From Xanthostigma xanthostigma (taxonomy: Eukaryota > Arthropoda > Insecta > Raphidioptera > Raphidiidae): a DNA stretch of 64,000 nucleotides. Every line of letters starts with the position of its first letter. Position 1 is the first letter of the stretch. The stretch spans positions 53,353,108 to 53,417,107 of the forward strand of contig OY754467.1 in the NCBI GenBank assembly GCA_963575645.1, in the 5' to 3' direction. Made by a program: the position numbers and the translations under genes. Positions 22,805-35,328 of the stretch are shown here, piece by piece. Under the pieces are notes generated by a model. It saw only the letters and a program-made list of their open reading frames with translations, made no database searches and was not told the origin of the DNA.

Positions 22805-23356
22805 GTTGTTATTGATAGGAAATTAAAATTAAATTTTTACTCGCAATTATTCAACTTTATATATTATTGTTTAAAATTTTATGGTCCATTCTATACATTA
22901 AACACCTACATATTAAAGCTACAAGATGATGAATCTATGCCCCTTCACTTTGCTTGTTCGTGAATCTGAATTGATCGTTAATAAATTGCTGCGGTTTTAG
23001 TTAAAGTGTTTGCAATTTAACTTAAAAGTTTCGTTGTACTTTTAATTTTATAAGAAATTAATTGCTTACATGTTGTATGATCGTGATGACGATATATCGT
23101 TAATCAATATTCATTTATGATTTTTTTTTATATTAACGTATTAATTGGCTTCGTGTTAATGTTAGTTTATGTATTTTGTTTTCATTGAATTTTAATATCA
23201 TCTTTGCTTATATTGTGACTTCATAGCTTTTAAATCGCGAACAAACAAATAGACATACAATGTTCCCTCTAATTTTTTCGCTGATTGATCTGTAAAAAAA
23301 GTATAAGGGAGCAAAAATGTTCGAAACGTATGTAACGATATAAAGCGTGTTTTTTA
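22805..23356. other. Intergenic, no feature seen
   Basis: AT-rich without ORF. Confidence 0.4.
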
Positions 23357-24035
23357 GTTTTTGACGTGATAACGTCTTATAAATTGATGAATCACCAATA
23401 TTATAAATTGATAAAACACCGGCTGCATGTACGAAAAAGTGTAACGTTCCTAACGATCGTAACGTTCCTAACGTAACGTTCCTAACGCGTAACGTTCCGC
23501 CTGACCCTGTGCGTGCTTTTTGCTAATTTCTCGCTCAATTTAAATCAGATCGGTTTGAAACCAGTCTTAAACGAAAGAGGAGAACATTTTACATAGATTT
23601 CGTATAACAGAATTTGCCTAAACAGTTTTTTTATACAAATTTATATAGAAAAATAGCTGTATAAAATATAAATGCAATGTTGTCTAATGCATGGCGCGAC
23701 GCGGTCGGTTGTCTTTGTTTGCCGTACATGGAAATTAGAAAATAACGTATGTCTTGTCTTAACATGAAAACGGCTGCATTTCTAGTGTTTAATTCAATTT
23801 TTTGACATTAGTATTTTGTGAAATGTAACGCCTTCTAAGTTAAGTATTGGAATAACTAATTATTATTAGAACATAATACTTTGACAGTTGCAAACGTCAC
23901 TTTTGACATTTCTTATCATTCCGACACCAAGGATAAGCGGATTGAAACCACATTTTGGGAGGTTTAGGTTATGTATTACGGAACACGTTATCACGTAAAA
24001 CTATCGTCCGTAAACCGACTTTACAGACAACCAAT
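23357..24035. repeat. Dispersed repeat family D, copy 2
   Basis: Same ends as the copy at 3176 (TTTTTGACGTGATAACGTC ... GACTTTACAGACAACCAATTT). It has extra CCTAACG repeats near 23450 and an ~80-bp extra segment containing CATGGCGCGACGCGGTCGG near 23690. Confidence 0.6.
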
Positions 24036-24486
24036 TTTTTTTTTTAAACTATATTTTTTAAGATTATGTAACTAGATTTAAGATTATACAAGTATACAAC
24101 TAGATACATAATCTACTATTATATTTTGCCTCCGTTGAAGTAACAATACAAGATACCCGGCGCCTGTGCCACTGTCATTACTGTCTACAGCCGCCATCGG
24201 AACTTACGCAATCGCGTTCATCGACATCAATAAGTTCTCATCGATGATGAGATACCGATCTTACCGATCGTTTGATAACCGTTTACTATTTGTAACAGCG
24301 GACAGTATAGCTTTTCATCCATTGAATGTTTGTCTATTTTAGACGTGTGACGGTGTAATTTATGTAAATTGTCTCCTCATGCTGTCGTCGCTATAGGTAT
24401 TATACATTGCATTGATACATTTCCTTTTACTTTCGCTGGGAAGCCGCGCTGTCCGCATATTCGACCGACGTTATGCATGCTAATTT

Positions 24487-25145
24487 ACCAGGGATTCAGC
24501 GTGTCAAAATCTGCCGGGTAACATTAATATCGACCCGTTCTGGGAGACTTCGATTTTGAAAATTTTTACAGGGCCGACGATTATTTTTTCATCTTAAATA
24601 AAGTGCAGTATCGACCGGAAATTTATATAATATATGGTCCTATGCAAAAAATCATGCTGAATCGAATGAGCCTATCTAGAAGTCTGTAGCTATTGTAGTT
24701 TTCAAACTATAGTGTTTTCAATTTTTTCAAGAAAAATTTATCTCCTAAACCAAAAGAGATACAGAGCTGCGGGTGGTCTCATTGGATTCAGCGTGATTTT
24801 TTCCATAAGTATACATAATATTACCGCATCGGAAGGCTCTTAGTGCATCAAAAAGCCGCCGATTTGCAAAAACATCGAAAAACTTCAATTTTTTGGAAAA
24901 TATAAAAGTGTCACGGATATGCCTGAATTTACTTGACCTTATAGAAAAAAGTGCGCTGATTCGAATAACTGTATCTCTTCTGGTTTCGAAGTTATGAGCA
25001 TTTAAAGTTTGAAAATTTCAAACTCGATTATCTCCGAAACTAGACAAGATACAGAGCTGCGCCTGTGCTCATTGGATTCAGCTTGTCAAAATCTACCGGG
25101 TAACCTTAATATTGACCCGTTCTGGGAGACTTCGATTTTGAAAAT
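24487..25145. repeat. Cluster of GGATTCAGC-containing repeat units
   Basis: The motif GGATTCAGC(G/T)TG with GAGACTTCGATTTTGAAAAT occurs at 24490 and 25074 as near-identical ~70-bp blocks. Related blocks starting GATACAGAGCTGCG and ending TTGGATTCAGCGTGA lie between. Related sequence recurs at 36045-36460. It behaves like a diverged satellite-type repeat with no coding frame. Confidence 0.5.
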
Positions 25146-25152
25146 ATTTACA

Positions 25153-25444
25153 GTTCTAATATAAACACAGAGCAAAACGTGTCTGTTGTCTGACTGTGAG
25201 CGAAATGACGCCACGTTGGTTTGTGGGCGTTAGTTCAAGTGGCCACGTAACAAGATACTGCTTCCTGATTGGTTCTTGCTCATACCTAGCAGCAGATCTA
25301 GCAGGGAAAATAGCCCCTGTTCTAATTTTAAAACCTATCTTTTGAGCTAGCAGGCCAGCCCGCAGTGAAGTCATTTCCAGCTTCGTACCCAGCCTACCGG
25401 CTTGCAGAACTCCTAGCAGCTTTTCTAGCCTCGTGTGCAGCGGT
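25153..25444. mobile_element. TIR element, family C, copy 1 (left-truncated)
   Basis: Matches 48610-48903 along its length. Right end CTAGCCTCGTGTGCAGCGG equals the inverted terminus of the full copy at 48482. The left terminus is missing. Confidence 0.6.
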
Positions 25445-26261
25445 TTGCCATGTCACCAAGGGGGGTAGAACATTTCACCGAGTCAAGAAATATATTTCAG
25501 TAAAATTGTTTCTCTCATCAAAATCAAGTACGATTTCTAGGTATACGAATAATCGTTCCGTTGACACGTGCTTAGATTTTGTTCTTTATATAGTACGCAA
25601 TGGATTATTATTATAATAGACGTAATTGTCGAATTTGTGCATTTAAAACTATTATATAAAACAGCCGGAATTGCATTTACGAAAGTTATAACTGATGATC
25701 ATGTCTGTCTAGTTAATGATATTTATAACTGAAATAGTGAAAGGGGTCATGCCAACCTGAACAATAAGAGCTATACCACTTTAGCCTAAAACTATAATCA
25801 CATGTCCATGTTATAATATTAACATGTTTGTTTGATTGTTACAGGCGGAAGAAAGGTTTATTGTTGAATTTAAATTTTTTTTTTTTTTTTTTTAACTTTT
25901 CATCCTAAATAATATATGGATTAAGTTAAATTTAATATGCAAATCTTTGATTATCGTCTGATTAGAACTCTTCAATAATTATCGACCAATTTTTTCAGAC
26001 AATATATTAACAAAAATATATTGATAAATTTAATATGCATATTTGATTGTTTCTATCAACTAAAAACTACCTAGTTTTATTGACAAAACGGTGTATAAAT
26101 AGTCTATTGAAAAATAGTTAAAATAATTGAAAAAATTTGAAAAGAAGTTTGACCCTGCAGGCCATCCCTGTAACTTCCGCTATTTACGAGTTCAAAACGC
26201 TCAAAACTATATAAAATATAGCAAGAAGTTTATTTTTTAGCTCTTCGAGCTCAAAAAAAAA
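25445..26261. other. Intergenic, no gene recognised
   Basis: Contains an 18-bp T-run near 25876. No credible ORF. Confidence 0.4.
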
Positions 26262-26830
26262 AAAACACTTTGTTACGAAATTTTCGTTCACGATATCTCA
26301 TGAACAAATGAACCGATTTTGATGCGATTTGCGGCAGTCGACGCAATTTTTTAACCTAAAAAAGTAATTTAATACAGAAAAATCGATCTCATAGGAATTT
26401 TACGAGCAATTTATAAAAAACACTTTTTTGAAAATTTTTCGTTCACGATATAACAAATAAGCCGATTTTGATGCGGTTTGCTGCAATCGACGCAGTTTTT
26501 TTAACCTAAGAAAGTAAATTATTACAAAAAAATCGATTTGATAAGAATTTTACGAGTAATTTTAAAAAATTACTTTTTTCCTAATTTTTCGTTCACGTTA
26601 TCTCACGAACAAATGAACCAATTTTGATATGGTTTGCGGCGATCGACGCAGTTTTTTTAGCCTAAGAAAGTAATTTATTACAAAAAAATCAATCTGATAA
26701 CAATTTTAAGAGTCATTTTAAAAAAAACACTTTTTTGCGATTTTTTCGTTCACGGTATCTCGTGAACAAATGAACCGATTTTGATGCGGTTTGCGGAAAT
26801 CGACGCAGTTTGTTAAGGAGAAGAGCTGAT
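26262..26830. repeat. ~155-bp tandem satellite, four units
   Basis: CGTTCACG(A/T/G)TA followed by GAACAAATGAACCGATTTTG, a CGACGCAGTTTTT block and AAAAAATCGAT recurs at 26285, 26440, 26590 and 26747 (spacing 155, 150 and 157 bp). Units differ by scattered substitutions. It leads into a unique-looking tail with CAAGATCACGTCAGATG and a (CA)n run at 27053. Confidence 0.75.
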
Positions 26831-27595
26831 TAGTTTTTGGAATTAATCGGTTTAGTAGTTTAGAAAATTTTTTACAAAAACAAATTTTTAAAAATTTTTT
26901 AAACTGGTTTTTTTAAGATTTCTCAAAATTCTTTGGGCCGAATCGTTTCAAATTTTCAGGAAGTCTAAGTTCATCAAGATCACGTCAGATGCCGCAAACC
27001 GCGTTTCAGTCGGACACTCCGTTCAAAAGATATAAAAGGTTTACATACATATACACACACACACACAGCCCTACGGACATCATCGCCAAAATAGTTTCAA
27101 TAGCTTCCTAGGACCTCAAAACATCGAGATCTGGCGAAAACTCGATTTTCGAAAATCGGGGTGAAACCAATAACTTCCCGATTTTTGAAAAAAAAAAAAT
27201 TTTTTTTTTTTTTTAGAGCGGGAAGTTAAAAAAAAATTTATTTTTCGTGTCATACTACGCTACTGTGTGTGGTACATATTGGAAGTCGATGAAGTTGTTA
27301 TTTCTTTATGATTTTTTAATAATAATGTAGTCGGTGTTTATTTTACAATAAAACTTTAGTATGTTTGTACAAAACGGCATAATATTTGCACAATTTACTG
27401 TTACAATCGTAAACAGTTTGTTGTATAACAAGACAATAAATATATGTGAAAAACATTTATTATCTAAATTCTAAAACAATTTATTTCTTTCATTTGAAAA
27501 TATTAAGTTTTTACTTAAATCAATATGTCTGCAAAGATATGTTATTATTTATAATTATGAACGTAAATTATCAAAATTATGATCGCAGTTAATAT
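26831..27595. other. Repeat-derived intergenic sequence
   Basis: Holds a short CA microsatellite near 27055 and long A/T runs around 27190. No ORF of note. Confidence 0.4.
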
Positions 27596-28095
27596 TTTAT
27601 TCAACACGCGTGAGTAATATGTAATTTCGGGGCCCTGCTAAACGTGGGAGAAATAATATATTACTTCACTATAGTGTAATAATGAATTTTCTGGCGTGGG
27701 AGAAATAATGTATTACTTCACTAGTGTAATAATGAATTTTCTGGACCAATAGAAACTCAGTAGCAAGCCCAAGCGCTAAATAATGAAAAAAACTGCAAGT
27801 AGCTTCTGGACCAATAGGAACGTGGTAGGCGGTATTGTATACTTATATGAAAACAGCATCGCAATTCAGCGAAATCATGGCAATCTTGTGTATACACTGA
27901 CGGTGGTACGTCAATCAATGAAGTGATTTATTATTAATTTTCCCTCTTTTATCAGGGCCCCGATTACATATTACTCCTGCTAGTTGAATAAAGTATTATG
28001 TGCGACTATTGATCGAAGGAGAATATTCCACTCGCGTGTGTTTTACGCTCATGGAATCTTCTCCTTCTCTCACTAGTCGCACAATATACTATTAT
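27596..28095. mobile_element. Composite inverted-repeat element, family B, copy 2
   Basis: Same nested layout as 11200: outer arms TTCAACACGCGTGAGTAATA and TATTACTCCTGCTAGTTGAA, then the TATTATGTGCGACTA ... TAGTCGCACAATATA pair. An internal ~60-bp duplication (GTGGGAGAAATAAT blocks at 27645 and 27697) is specific to this copy. Confidence 0.6.
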
Positions 28096-28180
28096 TATTT
28101 TAATTTGATAATAACAATTTATGCGTATATTGAATAATACATGTTTTCCGCATAAAATACGTATAGGTACTAGGTACATA

Positions 28181-28753
28181 CAGTATGTAAACACGTAAGG
28201 TGCACATAGTGAAATTAGCATTGGGAAAAAATACTTGGATCAGAGTTAGCCATGACTGCATTAATTGTTATTTCTATTGAAATATCGTGGGGATCTTGAG
28301 GATTTCTATTTTATTTTGATTTATTTTTATTTTACTTGACTTTTTTAATAATTCAAAGCTTTTATAAATCATTGTTTTAATTTTTTTGTACAAAAATAAA
28401 ACAAAAAAACAACTCCATCTGTTTGGAAACATTTCATTCAAAAATTGTCTGACTTGTATGACATATGCGCGTTGGTAAATCAGTGACCCAATGTCTTTAG
28501 GTTCAACACGAATAGGCGGAGATATTTGATCTCGCACCATATTTGAGTATTTTTGGAAATTTAATGTCCCATTAATAAAAAAAGTCCGATTATGTCGTAA
28601 TCATTTGAATATTTTCTTCGGTAGTATACACATTCATTTTGCAAAAGAATATTATCTGTCAAATTGAAAAACAAGATTTCAAGGCTCACTCTGATCCAGT
28701 TATTTTTTCCCAATGTTAATTTCCCTATGTGCACCTTACGTGTTTACATACTG
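28181..28753 (-). mobile_element. Mariner-like non-autonomous element, copy A
   Basis: Termini CAGTATGTAAACACGTAAGG and its inverted partner ending TTTACATACTG are flanked by TA on both sides. The inversion continues inward for more than 60 bp. Same family as 50299 and 52584. TA target duplication and CAGT ends fit the Tc1-mariner superfamily. Contains an 88-codon frame (28274-28540, minus strand). Confidence 0.8.
28274..28540 (-). pseudogene. 88-aa mariner-derived ORF, copy A
   Basis: ATG-initiated frame whose residues 27-42 include VRQFLNEMFPNRW. This matches the segment of mariner-type transposases that precedes the WPPRSPDL motif, but that catalytic motif is absent. After residue 42 the sequence becomes hydrophobic, then Lys/Ile-rich and low complexity. 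The same frame is open in copies at 50299 and 52584. It cannot be a transposase. It is probably a fusion left by an internal deletion. Confidence 0.5.
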
Positions 28754-30137
28754 TATAGGAATCCCTATAAATTTCTATATAATACGGTGCATTCTGTTTT
28801 AATAGTGTAAGCAACATAATTTTAAGATATTATAAATAAGATATTATCTAGAAGACAGCCTATATATTTATTTCTGTCTGCGGACATAAATGAGCTTACT
28901 CCAGTAATATCCGCAGACAGAGACAAAACATAATATATTCCCGTCTCAAATTATTGCTTGCTGATTCTTAGTGCATTGTTATGATTAACTAAAAGTTTTT
29001 TTCTTCCAAATTTCGTCTAAAAATGATCCTTCCGACTATTTTTGATTGTTAAATTTTTGTTTCAATTGCAATACTCCTTGTTGATAATTGACAAAAAATT
29101 AACAATACTCTTAAAAGACACTGTAGATTATAGACGCTCAACAATAAAAACAAAAAAATTCTAAATTTCTTTGGGATCACATTAATGCTAGCAGAAAACT
29201 ATTATTTATCTTTTTACGTGAAAATAGAGCGGAAATGAGTAATCTTTAAACGCAGTTTTTCATCACGGAGTAAATTAAAAAGTTTCTGCAGTGTACAGAT
29301 CGGTTTATAGGTAATCTTACTTTTGTGAATTGTGATTCATCTTTTCAATTTCATTTATTACTTTCTTAATTTTTCGTCAGTTTGCGACATGGCTTGTGCA
29401 ATGCATACTTATAAATTTGATAATAAAAATGCATACATTTTATTACGTATGTATTTATTTTCCATGTTTGTGTAAATCATCTGACAAATGATACCCGTAA
29501 TTCCCATAAACAAAGATACAAATTTTCACTTGTCAAAAATACATTAAAATTATTTATTTGTATGTGCCTGTGTCTAATTTTTATGGCTGTTTTGAGTGTT
29601 TATTCACTACCGCGTGCGTGTATCATTTGACGCCCACAATTACATGCAAGGAAAGTGTTTAAAAATTCAAGATCAATTAATTAAAATGTTGCTTCACGCA
29701 CTTTTGTTTTTTTCACGCAGTCTTGAGAACTATTTTTTTTTTTGATGAAATTTCGTTAAAAGGGGGGGTTTCAAGCGAGAATAGTAAAAAAGACGAGGGG
29801 GTTGCGGGGTGAAGAGGAACGTAAACAGAGAAAATCCATCGATGTTCACGATACATGAGTGTGAGAGAAATGCAAATATGTACGTATGTCGGAGATTATG
29901 CAAACAGTTTGACAAGTCGACTTTGACAATTGAAGTGTATATTTAGATTAGTTAATTTTTTAAATGGGGCCTGCTATTTAAAAAAGGTAAGGGGGATGAT
30001 TATGCCTTCGAACGATGTTTCCCTTTTTCTTAAAAAAGTCTAAATCTATAGACGAAATGTCGTACATTAATAAATCTAATTTTGTCCATTATCCTGCGAT
30101 TTTTCTTATTAATTATTATCTCGATGAACACTTTATT
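28754..30137. other. Intergenic, no gene recognised
   Basis: Contains a 12-bp perfect hairpin TCTGTCTGCGGA ... TCCGCAGACAGA at 28883-28922. No credible ORF. Confidence 0.4.
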
Positions 30138-30737
30138 TCTATACTAATATATAAAGCTGAAGAGTTTGTTTGTTTGTTTGTTTGTACACGCTAATCTCAG
30201 GAACTACTGGTTCAAATTGAAAAAAAATTTTTTTTGTTGGATAGCCCATTTATCGAGTAAGGCTATAGGCTATATAATATCACGCTACGACCATTAGGAG
30301 CGGAGCATTAATGAAAAATGTTGGAAAATGTATCTCAAAAATAAGCTTCTATTCTTGTGAAATGCACTAACTAGATATACTCGTATTAGCGTTGTGAGTA
30401 CACAACCCCAGATGGCTCAATCGGTAAAGCATGCGACTGTCAATATCAGGGTCGTGGGTTCGAGCCCCACGTTGGGCGAGTATATTTCTATTTTTTTATT
30501 TTCTACATTGTTTTCTTCTAAGGCTTACATTTAAATTTATTTTAATTTTATTTAATTAATTTAAAAAAGTATAAATACTGCTTTTTATCGACAAAAAACT
30601 GTTGAACGGTAACTCCGATCATCATGAAATTTGGACACAACATTCATCTCGGTAAACTAAGATGAATGTGTGTACTCATGTTCTTCCCTTCCCCATTCGT
30701 TCTTTTGCACCCGGGTGAAACCGGACGGGGCCGCTAG
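30138..30737 (+). mobile_element. Helitron, family 1, tRNA-bearing, complete
   Basis: Starts TCTATACTAATATATAAAGC, then GTTTGTTTGTTTG. Ends ACCCGGGTGAAACCGG, ACGGGGCCG and CTAG followed by T. An internal tRNA-like sequence lies on the same strand. No Rep/helicase ORF, so it depends on an autonomous Helitron. Confidence 0.75.
30403..30478 (+). tRNA. tRNA-Lys-derived sequence with GTC anticodon, probably a pseudogene
   Basis: GATGGCTCAATCGGTAAAGC (A-box region) and GGGTTCGAGCCCC (B-box) are intact. The anticodon loop reads CTGTCAA where the minus-strand copies have CTCTTAA. Acceptor pairing is poor (about 4 of 7). It is embedded in the Helitron in the sense orientation. Confidence 0.55.
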
Positions 30738-31738
30738 TATAATATATGTTTTGAAGATCTTCATTTGTATAGTAATTTATATAATTCACCTGTATGTATG
30801 AAGAATGTATTAATCTGAATTTAATAGCTAGAGGCTCGGATATTTTATGTGATGTAATCATAAATTAATTATTTAGGTGCAAATGATATTATGCCCATAT
30901 GACTGATGCTGAATTAATTTCTCTTTCTATTATAAAATGTGAGTTCAGTCGTTGACTTGAATATTACTCATAACTCTTTTCATTTCTGCATCGACTGACA
31001 ATATTTTTTGTTTTATTTTTTAACTAATTATGTCGATTTTCACGTAATTAGTCGCTATTGCATGTCTACTTCTCACCCAAAGATAACGTGTTCAGATTCT
31101 GGTTTCGAGTTTAAACGAAAAAAAAAAAACGAGGTAGGTCGCACTTATATTGCATTGAGCTCATCCAGCTCGGCTGTGTGCCCGAAGCCTACTAGCGCCG
31201 CTAGTGGGTAATAGGGAATTATTGAACTCACTTTTTATGGAAATCGCGACATGTTTCTAAGGTGATAAGTCAAAAACTTTAGTTGGCCATGATGTGTCAA
31301 AAAAAATGTAATAAGGAAAACTGATGTTAATTTGTTTACACTGATAGCGGAACGTCAAATTAGGGCGCCAATGGTCTTTATTTTACTTAAATCGCCATCA
31401 GCGCAACAGCCCGGAACACAACAAGCATTTCCAGATCGCTTAGTTTTCCTATGTTTTCTTTGTAATTAAAAAAACTTCATAAAATTATAACTATTTTCAC
31501 TTTTAATAAACATTGCTCACTGACATACGGAAAATTTAAGCTTGAAGTTTCCCCTAGTGCTCACCACAAACGCTCGCATCGAAAAATTTGTAACTCCGCC
31601 TCTCTGCACATAGCCCATAGAATATAAATAAAATTTATATTCTTATTTTGTAGGGAAACCCATTTTGAAGTCGTCAAACATAAGTGTTTCAGCTACATTT
31701 TCAATATTATTGTTTAAACAATCTTTGATATTATTTTA
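30738..31738. other. Intergenic, no gene recognised
   Basis: Open frames of 60-67 codons only, without domains. GCCGCTAG-type short repeats near 31195. Confidence 0.4.
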
Positions 31739-32359
31739 TCTATACTAATATATAAACCTGAAGAGTTTGTTTGTTTGTTTGTTTGTTTGAACGCGCTAAT
31801 CTCAGGAACTACTGGTTCAAATTGAAAAAAAATTTTTTTGTTGGATAGCCCATTTATCGAGTAAGGCTATAGGCTATATAAAATCAGGCTACGACCATTA
31901 GGAGCGGAGCAGTAATGAAAAATGTTCCAAATGTATCTAAAAAATAAGCTTCTATTCAGGTGAAATGCACTAAGTATACTCATATTAGCGATGTAAGAAT
32001 ACAACGCCGGCTAGCGCAATCGGTAGAGCACAAGGCTGTCAATACCATGATCGTGGGTTCGAGCCCTACGCTGGGCGAATGCATTTTTATTTTTTTTTTA
32101 TTTTCTACATTGATTTCTTCTAAGGCTTACATTAAAATTTATTTTAATTTTATTTAATTAGGTAATTAAAAAAAATTATTAGTTAAAAAAAGTATAAATA
32201 CTGCTTTTTATCGACAAAAAATTTTGAACGGTAACTCCGATCATCATGAAATTTGGATACAACATTCATCTCGGTAAACTAATATGAATGTGTGTACTCA
32301 TGTTCCTCCCTTCCCCATTCGTTCTTTTACACCCGGGTGAAACCGAACGGGACCGCTAT
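31739..32359 (+). mobile_element. Helitron, family 1, tRNA-bearing, 3' end mutated
   Basis: Starts TCTATACTAATATATAAACC after A and runs collinear with the element at 30138 for its full length. The terminal CTAG has become CTAT. Two near-identical copies 1.6 kb apart in the same orientation could recombine. Confidence 0.7.
32005..32077 (+). tRNA. tRNA-Lys-derived sequence with GTC anticodon, probably a pseudogene
   Basis: GCTAGCGCAATCGGTAGAGC and GGGTTCGAGCCCT are the A- and B-box regions. The anticodon loop CTGTCAA equals that in the copy at 30403. Acceptor strands pair poorly. Confidence 0.55.
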
Positions 32360-33093
32360 AATTTATAATCTCGATTTTCAGAGAAGCAAAATGCAACTAT
32401 TTTGTATACATCATATTATAAGTATGTACAACATTGACGGTTTTTTTAACTAATTAGGTAGGTATAATAAAAATCTGACAACTAAATTTAGTGAGCCGAT
32501 AAATTTTAATTTATGTTATATGTAGGTAATAGTTTTCAGCGATAATTGAATTATTATTAAATTGATTTAATTGTTTTAATTTCCAATATAAAATCTATAA
32601 TTACATTAAATGAGGAATTTAAAAAATTCCCAGGTAATGTGATTAATATTAGTTATTATTATTGACCATTATAGTGTGTTCAACAGACAGCAACATTGAA
32701 CAATGACATTAATAATTTATTTTAATTATAACATTTTTTTCACATACTGTTTCTTACGCGCTAATTAAGGAGATTTTTAAAAGTTATTCGACTTTGATAC
32801 GAGATGACCTGAAAATGTCGTTCGATAATATTTATCATACTTTAAAGAAAGTGGAGGAGACAATTTTCTGCTGTCTATTTTATCACGTAGCCTATTTTCC
32901 GCTCTACTGAAAATATCATCTTCGAAGTATTTCCAGTCAGATAACCGTATCGAGTGATGAGTCGTACGAAATTAATTCAAAATTCAACTCGGAATAACGA
33001 TGGGGCTTTAGCTAAGCCTATACTTGGTTAGAGTACGATAACTCGATGTGCAAAATATCCACTGGAAATACACAATTGTTATTTTATATCACA
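32360..33093. other. Intergenic, no feature seen
   Basis: AT-rich without credible ORF. Confidence 0.4.
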
Positions 33094-33831
33094 CTAGCGG
33101 TCCCGCCCGGTTTCACCTGGGTGTAAAAGAACGAATGGGGAAGGAAAGGACATGAGTACGCACATTCATCTTAGTTTACCGAGATGAATGTTGTGTCCAA
33201 ACTTCACAATGATCGGAGTTACCGTTCAAAAGTTTTTGTCGTTAAAAAGCAGTATTTATAATTTTTTTAAGTAATAAATTTCTTTTAATATAATATATTT
33301 AATTGAAAACACTATAGGAAAATTATTTTTATATAGGTATCTATCTATAGTTATAACAGTTTTCAAATGAGCTATTAAGTAGATTTGTTTAATTTTAATA
33401 AGTCGTAATAAAATTTAAAAAAATTGAAATGTAAGCCTTAGAAGAAAGCTATGTAGAAAATAAAAATATATTCGCCGACGTTGGGCTTGAACCCAAAGCC
33501 CAGGCATTAAGAGTCTTACGCTCTACCGACTGAGCTATCCGGGCTTGTGAACGTGACGCGCTAATATTGCAATATTTAGTTAAGGCATTTCACCTGATAA
33601 TATTTGTCGAGCGGACTAATTTTGAGATACGCATTGCAACATTTTTCATTGATGTTCCGCTCCAATTGGTCGTAGCGTGATATTATATAGCCTAAAGCCT
33701 TCCTCGATAAATGGGCTATCCAAAAAAAAAAACATTTTTTTCAATTCGAACCAGTAGTTTCTGAGATTAGTGCGTTCAACCAAACAAAAAAACAAACAAA
33801 CAAACTCTTCAGCTTTATATATTAGTGTAGA
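33094..33831 (-). mobile_element. Helitron, family 1, tRNA-bearing, complete, longest copy
   Basis: On the minus strand it starts TCTACACTAATATATAAAGC and ends CGGGACCGCTAG followed by T. It carries the tRNA in the sense direction of the element and an extra AT-rich segment shared with the copy at 384. Confidence 0.75.
33473..33543 (-). tRNA. tRNA-Lys(CTT)-like sequence, probably a pseudogene
   Basis: GCCCGGATAGCTCAGTCGG and GGGTTCAAGCCC are recognisable, with anticodon loop CTCTTAA. T-stem and acceptor pairing are damaged. It is closest to the copy at 692. Confidence 0.55.
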
Positions 33832-34729
33832 TTTTAAGCTTTGACTTAAGACAAATTATTTCACTCGTTTTTTCATTTCATTATTCTAAGCTGCCACTGG
33901 TAGGATATCCTAATTTTGTTTTTGTTTTGATCGATATTAATTTTGTGCCAAGTTAAATTGAACAATCTATAAACTGTGTTTCGCAATGATTCGAAGTCAT
34001 TTTTGTTACGAATCTTTTGTGTTATAAATTATATTAATGACGTATATAAAATTCGTTTCATTCTATTACCTACTATTCATTATGCTAGAAATTTAAACTA
34101 ATATAGCGTCATTAAAATTTATGTCTTGTAAGATGTTAAATGGAGTCTTTAATGATGACTTTATGTACAGTTTATTGGGAAATAAGACAATATTAGAACG
34201 CCTTTTCGAATAGATCTAATCTTGACTGGTTAAAATCATAAAATGTTACAATCACAAATGAAAATTACCCCTATTGTCTCTAGTTTCATTTTGTATATAA
34301 CTGTTTTTATCGTAAAATGAGTCGGAAAGGAGATATTGTCAAAAAACTGCTTTTAGGCGCCATTTTTCCAAAATGGCGGCGCTAGCGGCAAAAATACGAG
34401 GTGGAAAAGTAGAAATTCGGAAAGAGCACCTCAAAATCTATAACATTACCAATTTTCAAAACTCCCGGAAAACTTTCCAGGTAACCACTATATTTCTCAC
34501 CAAATGACTGTACCTACTATATTTCTAACGAAAAACACAGACGTGCTAAATTATCTTTGTCGATAGTATCGGAATTCGAATCTGATACCCAATAATGTAG
34601 TTACAAACAAATTTTCTGAAAGGAAGTTTATTTAAGAGGAATAAAGATCAGAATATTGTAGGAATAGATTGATCTAAAACATAAAGGATTTAAAAAAACA
34701 TATATCAAAAACTTTTTTTTAAACCAATA
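33832..34729. other. Intergenic, no gene recognised
   Basis: Contains a GC-rich hairpin GGCGCCATTTT / AAAATGGCGGCGC near 34360. No ORF of note. Confidence 0.4.
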
Positions 34730-35328
34730 CTAGAGTGACCTGTGCGAATTATTAGCACTAAATAAGTATAATAATTATCACTTTACAAAATTATTTTTTA
34801 AATAATATGATTGCAGGTATTCAATTCGTTTCTAATTTTGCACACTGCTTATAACGTTCTTCTTTTTGTTGTATTACAATATGAAGCCCAGATGACAGAT
34901 CGAAGAAATATTTTACTAAAATTGTCATATAGAGGCGCAAGTAGCAAAAGCGTTGAGCTAAGCCGTCAGATGGCATCATGCAGCATTGCTGTGACGTTGT
35001 TCAGCGTTGAACGCTGTTTCAAAATTAAAGCCGTCAGATGGCAGTATGCAGTATTGTGTCTGTTGTATTACAATATGAAGGTCAGATGACAGATCGAAGT
35101 GTTGACGTTGTTGCAAAATTAAAGCCGTCAGATGGCAGACGTTGTTCAGCGTTGCTGTATTTTAATTAATTTACAAAAACTTAAAGCAATAATAAATTTT
35201 TTAGTTGTCGATGTCAGTAGAGCAAGCAATTATCTGTAAAATGATATATAATTTATGTGGAGAAATTGTGAGGTTTTTTCTAAAAAGGGAGGCAAACATC
35301 TTTAACCTTAGAGTATTAATATATATGA
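34730..35328 (-). mobile_element. Non-autonomous Helitron, family 2, copy 2
   Basis: Reverse orientation. The CTAG terminus is at 34730-34733, with the 3' hairpin (here GTGCTAATAATTCGCAC) next to it. The TC start is at 35328 (TCATATATATTAATAC) after A. The interior carries the CCGTCAGATGGCA repeats of the family. Confidence 0.75.

Noticed and set aside
30403..32077. Functional host tRNA-Asp or tRNA-Lys genes
   Set aside because: Acceptor and anticodon stems pair poorly and each copy lies inside a Helitron.
34811..35089. ~90-codon ORF shared by three Helitron family-2 copies
   Set aside because: It lacks an ATG start, has no domain, and overlaps motif repeats; conservation follows from shared element sequence.
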